Below, in pieces: positions 58,453 through 64,000 of a stretch of DNA of 64,000 bases. The number at the start of each line of letters is the position of its first letter. Positions within the stretch are counted from its first letter, which is position 1. The stretch is from Cryptomeria japonica (Eukaryota; Streptophyta; Pinopsida; Cupressales; Cupressaceae): positions 41,901,140 to 41,965,139 of the forward strand of contig NC_081411.1 of assembly GCF_030272615.1 (NCBI RefSeq), written 5' to 3'. Under the pieces are notes generated by a model. It saw only the letters and a program-made list of their open reading frames with translations. It was not told the origin of the DNA and made no database searches. Position numbers and translations under genes: made by a program.

Positions 58453-59190
58453 TAGAACCTATAATGACATAATAGGTCTTATTGTGACTTAATAACATGA
58501 CCATGTATGCAAAAATATTTCACATTATATACTTGAGTTCGGGCCTTAAGACCTATATTTATGATATATTAGGGCCTATTATGTCATGTGATAAATTAAT
58601 GACCTATTATCACATAATTTAGGTCCTAATATCACATACATAATAGGTCCTAATACTTGCATAATATAGGTCTTAAGGGGAGTCAAGTATAATGTGAAAT
58701 GTTTTTGCATATGTGGTCATGTATTAAGTCATAATTAATAAGACCTATTATGTCATAATAGGTTCTAACTTATATCATATTTAAGACCTACTTAATTTCA
58801 TGTGATAGGTCCTTTAATATCACATAATATATCTGTCTTCAGGGACTCAAGTATATTAATGTGAAATTTTTTTGCATACGTGGTCAGATTAAGTAATAAT
58901 AAGGCCTATTATGTGATATTATGACTTATTATGTGATTAAAGGTCTTAAATATGACATAAATTTAGAACCTATTATGTCATAATAGGTTCTATTTATATG
59001 ACTAGATGTATGCAAAAACATTTCACGTTATACTCAAGAGTCCCCTTAAGACCTATATTATGCAGATATTAAGACCTATTACATGTGATATTAGGAGGTC
59101 TATTATGCAATAATAGACCTCTTAAATATGACATAATAGTCCACCTATTATGACATAATTTTTAGGTCTTACTAAATGACTTGAAAATTT
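58453..59190. repeat. Palindromic TAGAACCTATTATG repeat tract
   Basis: The tract consists of inverted and direct copies of AACCTATTATGTCATAATAGGTT-type units cut into many lengths, with recurring TTTGCATA and TTCACATTATACTTGAGTCC spacers. The whole tract reads similarly on both strands, so the transcript could fold into long hairpins. It starts with TAGAACCTAT, as does the left flank of element A. No gene is present. Confidence 0.85.
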
Positions 59191-59257
59191 GGTTTCAAAT
59201 TAAACTTGGAATTTCATTGCATTAAAAATATTCTCTGTCATCTTAAATTATGTGCAG

Positions 59258-62200
59258 AATGGGCTCAACAAGAAGGGAGTTCTCAAGCGGGAGTCGAGGA
59301 AAATGAACCTATTGAAGAACACAATATATTTGATGAACATAGGGAGGAGCTTGCCCAAGTTGAACCAATGGAGGTTGAAGGAGAGGGGCCAGGCTCCTTA
59401 CCTCCTACCACCGGTATGGATGAGCATACTGTGGATCTAGCTAAATAGGTGAAGAAAAATATTTCTTATAAAAATTTAGATCATTTACTTGAAATGGATG
59501 TGGATGAGTTGAAACGTCTCAGTGAAGAAGCTAGACATACTAAAGGAGATCAATGAATAAAAGTGCAAAAGAAATAATGTCTCATTTATACAATCTTGAT
59601 ACTACACTAGAAAAAGTTCAATTGTTATCAATTGTACTTACTCGTAAAGACTTAATAGATCCACTAAATTTTCTGGTATAGATACAACAAGTCAAAAGAG
59701 GAAAACTTCTCAACTACAAAAATGTATTGTTGATAATGTTAAGAAAGGTTTGGTGAACATTGGTAAAAAATCTCGAACAATAGATAAGACCATTTCAAGA
59801 AGAGTGATGTTGACATCTTTAGTAAATGAAAGATTGCCTCCAAAAAGACAAATCTCTTCATTTTCATCTGAGTTTGGTTTTAGTAAAGGACAATATCAAA
59901 ATATGTGAAAAGGAGAAAGAGTTTGGATGATACTACCTCAGAAGGGAATTCGACAATTATGTGTAGAGCTCCTCGTTCTCATAGAATTGAAGTTGTTGTT
60001 AGGAACTTCGTGACAAGTTTTTGGAATGATAATACTCATCCTTCATCAAACAATAGAGATGTTATCAAACAAAGGATTGGCCCCGATTGTTATGATCTCC
60101 ATGAAAAATATTGGTTAGAACAACAAAACAGGAATTGTATGCTTTGTTTACTAAAACAAAACCTCATATAAAGATTGGACAAACCATGTTTGAACGGTTA
60201 AAGCCATATTATGTGAAGGTAAACAAAGTCTGCAAAACTTGTTGTTGTCGTTATCACATCAAATTTGATTTGTACTATCAGCTATTTCAAAATATTAGAG
60301 AATATAGTGATGGTTATGAAAATGCTCCTCCTAAACAAACAAGTTAATTCATAGCATCCATCTTATGTGATAAATCAGATGATAATGCAACTAGTCAAAA
60401 AAATTGCATAAAAGGAATTTGTGGAACATGTAGGGAGTTGGCTAAATTGTCTTTGAGAGATGAAGATACTGACATGAGGAAGATGGTAAATTGCAAGAGT
60501 TACAAGTAAAAAAAAATTGAAACAAAATTTGGAAAGGAATCTACAAGGTTAGATTATGTAGAAGAGGAAATACATATTGGAATATTTATGGAAAATTTTT
60601 GTAAGTTGATAAAACCATACATATGTCATGGGTTTTTTGCCAAGTGGCAAGCAAAATAATTTAAAACTATTGGCATATGATGAACCGACATGTTGATATG
60701 ATGATAATGTATGTTGTCATTGATTTCAATAAGTGCAAGTGAACCAGTATGCAGATTGGAAGAAGTTGGTGAACTAGTATGAAGAGATGTAGTGAACTGG
60801 TGTCTGGGTTTCACTAAGTGTGACTATCGGTTGGTAGTCTCAGCTCTAGGGTTTTTGGTTTGGCAATCTCGCTTGTGCGATGCAACCGATGGCGTTTTGT
60901 GATGAGTTAGCTAAGAGATGAAGATGAGATCATGATGCCACGTCAACTTTGTGCATGTGAAGGATTTCCTTGAGGATCTTGCATGTGAAGATCGACTGCA
61001 TTAAATGTCTACCTTGGGATTGAACATTATTCTTAGTGGTATGAGAAGAAAGCATGATGAGTTACTGATTTCTATGTGCGGTGAAGAATGGACGATGCAG
61101 ATTGTCTAGTGATCTATTTGAAATTGTATTTCTCTATGCAAAGTGTTTGGATGGTCAGGATTGGACCGCTTGTATTGTAAACCTAAAATTCTTAGGGTTT
61201 AGGGTTTATGTTACTGACCTAATTATTGTCTATAGGGTCGATGATGTTTGTTATTGTAAGTTGTTGGCAAATATTGTGTGGGTATCTGCGTGATGAGATA
61301 CTTGCTAGACCAGAGAGAGAAAACTGTAGAGTGTGATTGCAGAGTAGAGGAACTAAAAAGGATTTGCCTTAGCATATAGTGTTGTTATCAGATCAAAGAT
61401 TTACCTGTTGTCTTCTAACCATTTCAACAGAACAAAAATCCCTTTGTCGGGTAGCTTTAACAGGCTTATTGTAAATCCTCTAACCAGGTGATTAAAGTTC
61501 ATTGAGCTCTTGAAATCCTCTAGCAAGGTAACCTTTAACAGGGTATATAGCCATCCCTTAACCGGGTGATCTTTAATAGGATCAGTTCCTAGCAGAACCT
61601 TATTGTAAAGTCTTCAACCGGACTAGGCTCCTAACAGAGAGCTTCAAAAGAGTTCAAAAACAATCTTGTGGGTATCATCCCCACCATGGTTTTTCCCATT
61701 TGGGTTTCCACATGAAAAATCTGTGTTATGAGTTGTGCATTTTTTTTTATGTAATGATTAAGTATTCTTTGTTTAAGTGATTATGCATGCAGAGCTAATG
61801 ATTATGGTATTGTTGACACACCATATGCATACGTTTATGGGTGAAGTAGTTATCAAGTATTGAATGTATTTGAAGGGTTCAGTTTTACTAGTTTATGTTG
61901 TCTGAAGTCTTACTGTGTTTGACCGATATTGCCATGGTTAAGTTCAGTAATGAAGACAACCCATTAGCATTGTTTTAACTTGATAAGTTGCCAAGAAGTT
62001 TTTGTATGTATTGATTCACCCCCCCCCCCCCTCTCAATGCCAATTAGGGTATCTGTTGTTCATCATTATTTATCAAAAATATTAAGAGACACTTTCCCAC
62101 TTGGAACTATTCTATCCATAGTGGACTTTGCAAAAAATTACTCTTTTGCACATCAAAAAGAGATTCAATCAGAGTATTACTTTTCAAAGAAAATCACTAT

Positions 62201-62267
62201 TATGGTGCATGTGTGTTATCGACATGCACAAATGGATTTGGATGGTGTTTATAGTGTAGTCACATAA
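59258..62267 (+). pseudogene. Decayed transposase-like gene, broken by element F
   Basis: After a plausible acceptor (TTATGTGCAG at 59257) a frame reads KWAQQEGSSQAGVEENEP. An acidic segment follows, and then, across several frameshifts and stops, NFVTSFWNDNTHPSS, HEKYWLEQ, LKPYYVKVNKVCKTCCC with RYH, IASILCDKS, GICGTCRELAKL, and, beyond element F, ILSIVDFAKNYSFAHQKEIQ. The Cys-rich block and the DFAxNY motif recall large transposase-like proteins found in plants and animals, with the Asp as a possible DDE residue. I cannot name the family with certainty. It is certainly a pseudogene. Exon 1 may be 3113-3215. Confidence 0.6.
60668..62043 (+). mobile_element. Element F: solo-LTR-like copia insertion
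   Basis: The insert splits the transposase-like frame after KWQAK-stop-FKT. It begins TATTGGCATATGATG and ends CTCAATGCCAATTA, so its ends are inverted (TTGGCAT/ATGCCAA). Inside it has AACCGGGTGATC, CTCTAGCAAGGTAACC and CCATGGTTTTTCCCATTTGGG, which also occur in the LTR of element C, so it is a related LTR without an internal region. A 14-C run lies just before the end. No exact target duplication was found, so the edges are approximate. Confidence 0.6.
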
Positions 62268-62270
62268 AAC

Positions 62271-63620
62271 TGTCCATTTTAATTAAATGAATATTTGCTA
62301 TTTATTTGATTAAAAATCCACTAGCCATCAGTTAATTAAATTAATATTTAATTAATTCATCTTCAAACATTCTCCTATTAATTAAATAAATTATTCAATT
62401 TATTTTAATTAATTCATTAAACCAAATTCACAATCAATTAAATGAATAAAATCTATTTATTTAATTAAATCCCCCTTTTTCCTCTTTTAAATAAATTAAC
62501 ATTTATTTAAATCATTAAACCCCCCCCCACTTACATTTTCCTACAAATGCAACTTGCACACACAAATTGAAATAAATTAATTTTATTTTAATTAAAATCC
62601 TATTTTCCCTCACCCAACAAATCCACTTGCATTCCTAAACCCCCTTCTAAATTCTTCTAACCCCTTCCTAATTAGCCTAATCCATTCCCTAATTATTGTC
62701 ACATTCCTAAGCAACTTGGAGTCACTTCTCAAAGCAAGCATTTAATGCTTTGTGTGTTCAACACATTAACCTCCAAAGTCTTCCAAACCATTAATGGCTC
62801 TTACATGACCATTAATGGCTCTTACATAACCATTTATGGCTAATTCATCTTGTCTCCTCAAGCATTTATTGCTTTGACCATGGTTATCCCTTTTGCCTTT
62901 GCACAAGAGTTTATCCATTGGATAAAAGGTTTATTCTTTGAATAAAGAGTTTATTCATTCAACTAACCTTGACCTTAACTCCCAAGGTCATGTCAAGCAT
63001 TTAATGCTTATTCCCTATCCTCTCAACCTATCTCACATTGACACTTGTCATCTTGGGATTGGGTTGAAACCCCTCACATGGATTGAAAATCATTCAATCC
63101 TGACCCTTGTTGAGATTGCTCAATCTCAACCATCCATTGCTCCATTTTTCCTATAAATAGAGCCCATTTCTTCATAATCCAAATCTTGAAAACTTGTATG
63201 CATTTAATCTATAGGCATTTTAAGAGAGCATTTTAGCATAATCAACTAATATCTTGTCATTTTGGATAAAATAAATCATTTTAGTATCAATAGTATAGTA
63301 TTAGCTTTTTATTCATATTTAGAGCAAATACCTCAAATCTCAATCCTCCATAAGCATCCATAGTGCAAAAAGTTGCTGAGAGCTACACTAGTTTGGAACT
63401 TGGAGAGGAGAGGAACAAAGGAGAAGGAGCCAAGAGCATGTTAGGAGGCATTTGGAGATGCCTCATCATATTTACTTTCGTAGTTAAATATTCTCTCATG
63501 TTTTTGGCATCTCTTTTGATATGCCTATTTAGATTAGTTTTTGATTGATTAACACTAATGGTTTCTTGTGTGTTGTGTGTTATTTATCATCAACTAACCT
63601 TGTCCATTTTGCAGTGCATC
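62271..63620 (+). repeat. 5' LTR of element G
   Basis: 1,350 bp, TGTCCATTTTAATTAAATG to TTGCAGTGCATCA. Blocks such as CTTCTAACCCCTTCCTAATTAG, CCTAAGCAAC and GTCACTTCTCAAA correspond to the minus-strand reading of the element B LTR. The promoter box TATAAATAG is at 63152-63160. Confidence 0.72.
63152..63160 (+). promoter_or_regulatory. TATA box in the element G LTR
   Basis: CCTATAAATAGAGCCC has the same box and context as the element B LTR (minus strand 11107-11115), about 470 bp before the LTR end. Confidence 0.6.
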
Positions 63621-63713
63621 ATTTGGTGAACCCGACGTGAATCCAAGTACCCAAAAACTATTTATTTTTGACCAATAACATGTTTGAATGTTGAATTTGA
63701 CACACAGGTTGCG

Positions 63714-63950
63714 CTTTAGCACTATTGATCATGTTGTAGCACTATTGTAACTTGTTGTTCTAGCGCTATTGTTCTTACAATAGTGCTATTGTACCAAGTT
63801 TAGCGCTATTGACATTGTTTGAGTGCTTTTGACCTTGTTTTGGTGCTATTGAGCATGTTTGAGCGCTTTTGCCTTCCCTATCATTTTTCTTCTTTTAGCG
63901 CATTTGTGTTAAATAGCGCTTCTGTTTAAACACAGAGTAGCGCTATTGTA
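63714..63950 (+). repeat. TAGCGC motif array in the element G leader
   Basis: About 11 exact or diverged copies of TAGCGCTATTG (for example TAGCACTATTG, TAGTGCTATTG, GAGCGCTTTTG) follow the primer site by 75-90 bp, facing the transcription direction of G. It probably continues past the window edge. Confidence 0.8.
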
Positions 63951-64000
63951 ACAGAACGTTGTAAAAATGACCTTGTAATTGAAAAAAGAAAAATTCTTAG

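Larger units (their letters stand above)
62271..64000 (+). mobile_element. Element G: 5' end of a B-related gypsy element
   Basis: An LTR (62271-63620) is followed by a primer-site-like TGGTGAACCCGACGTGA (63624-63640) and a leader with TAGCGC motifs. LTR composition, TATAAATAGAGC box and leader motif match element B in the opposite orientation. Coding parts would lie beyond the window. Confidence 0.75.

Noticed and set aside
4505-58462. TAGAACCTAT as a 10-bp target duplication of element A
   Set aside because: The motif is a unit of the surrounding repeat, so its presence on both sides does not prove duplication at insertion.

Overview
The window is plant nuclear DNA made almost entirely of transposable elements. 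Long-LTR Ty3/gypsy elements of the Tat/Ogre/Retand type, copia elements primed by initiator tRNA-Met, a Plant Mobile Domain gene with a spliceosomal intron, and AT-rich non-coding DNA point to a seed plant with a large genome, plausibly a gymnosperm. The species cannot be fixed from sequence alone. I saw no intact host gene, rRNA, tRNA or CRISPR array.

Layout (element names A-G are mine). 1-4512: non-coding DNA with a minisatellite/microsatellite tract (1515-1962), a cluster of GTTCGA palindromes (2761-2931), a possible first coding exon (3113-3215) and a short palindromic AT-rich repeat (4390-4512). 4513-58452: element A, a decayed Ogre/Tat-like gypsy element with 3.7-kb LTRs. Its gag is at 8688-10596, its protease remnant, RNase H, RT and integrase are at 33535-37350, and its 3' LTR is cut into three pieces by later insertions. 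58453-59190: the same palindromic repeat as at 4390-4512, so both flanks of A belong together. 59258-62267: a decayed transposase-like gene interrupted by a solo-LTR-like element F (60668-62043). 62271-64000: the 5' LTR, primer site and leader of element G, which runs off the window.

Nested in A: element B (10597-27268, minus strand) is a Retand-like element with nearly intact gag-pro-RT-RNaseH-RNaseH-integrase. On the opposite strand it carries a two-exon Plant Mobile Domain gene with its own TATA box. A 6,266-bp block (9075-15340: A gag, B 3' LTR and most of the PMD gene) recurs at 27269-33534 without length change. Element C (38425-45768) has copia-type ends, a gag with zinc knuckles and a second long unknown ORF but no polymerase. 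Element D (46448-56265) is an LTR-spacer-LTR-spacer-LTR array with an AGATG target duplication. Element E (46810-51944, minus) is a copia element with 452-bp LTRs and a GATGT target duplication, inserted in the first LTR of D.

Relative order: the palindromic repeat/transposase-like locus, then A, then B, C and D inside A, then E inside D. The uninterrupted 5' LTR of A and the other LTRs of D supply the empty sites for D and E. The most interesting object is B: gag-pol and a spliced antisense PMD gene converge, and the sense leader and the antisense intron each carry an array of the same TAGCGC motif, oriented with its own transcript.
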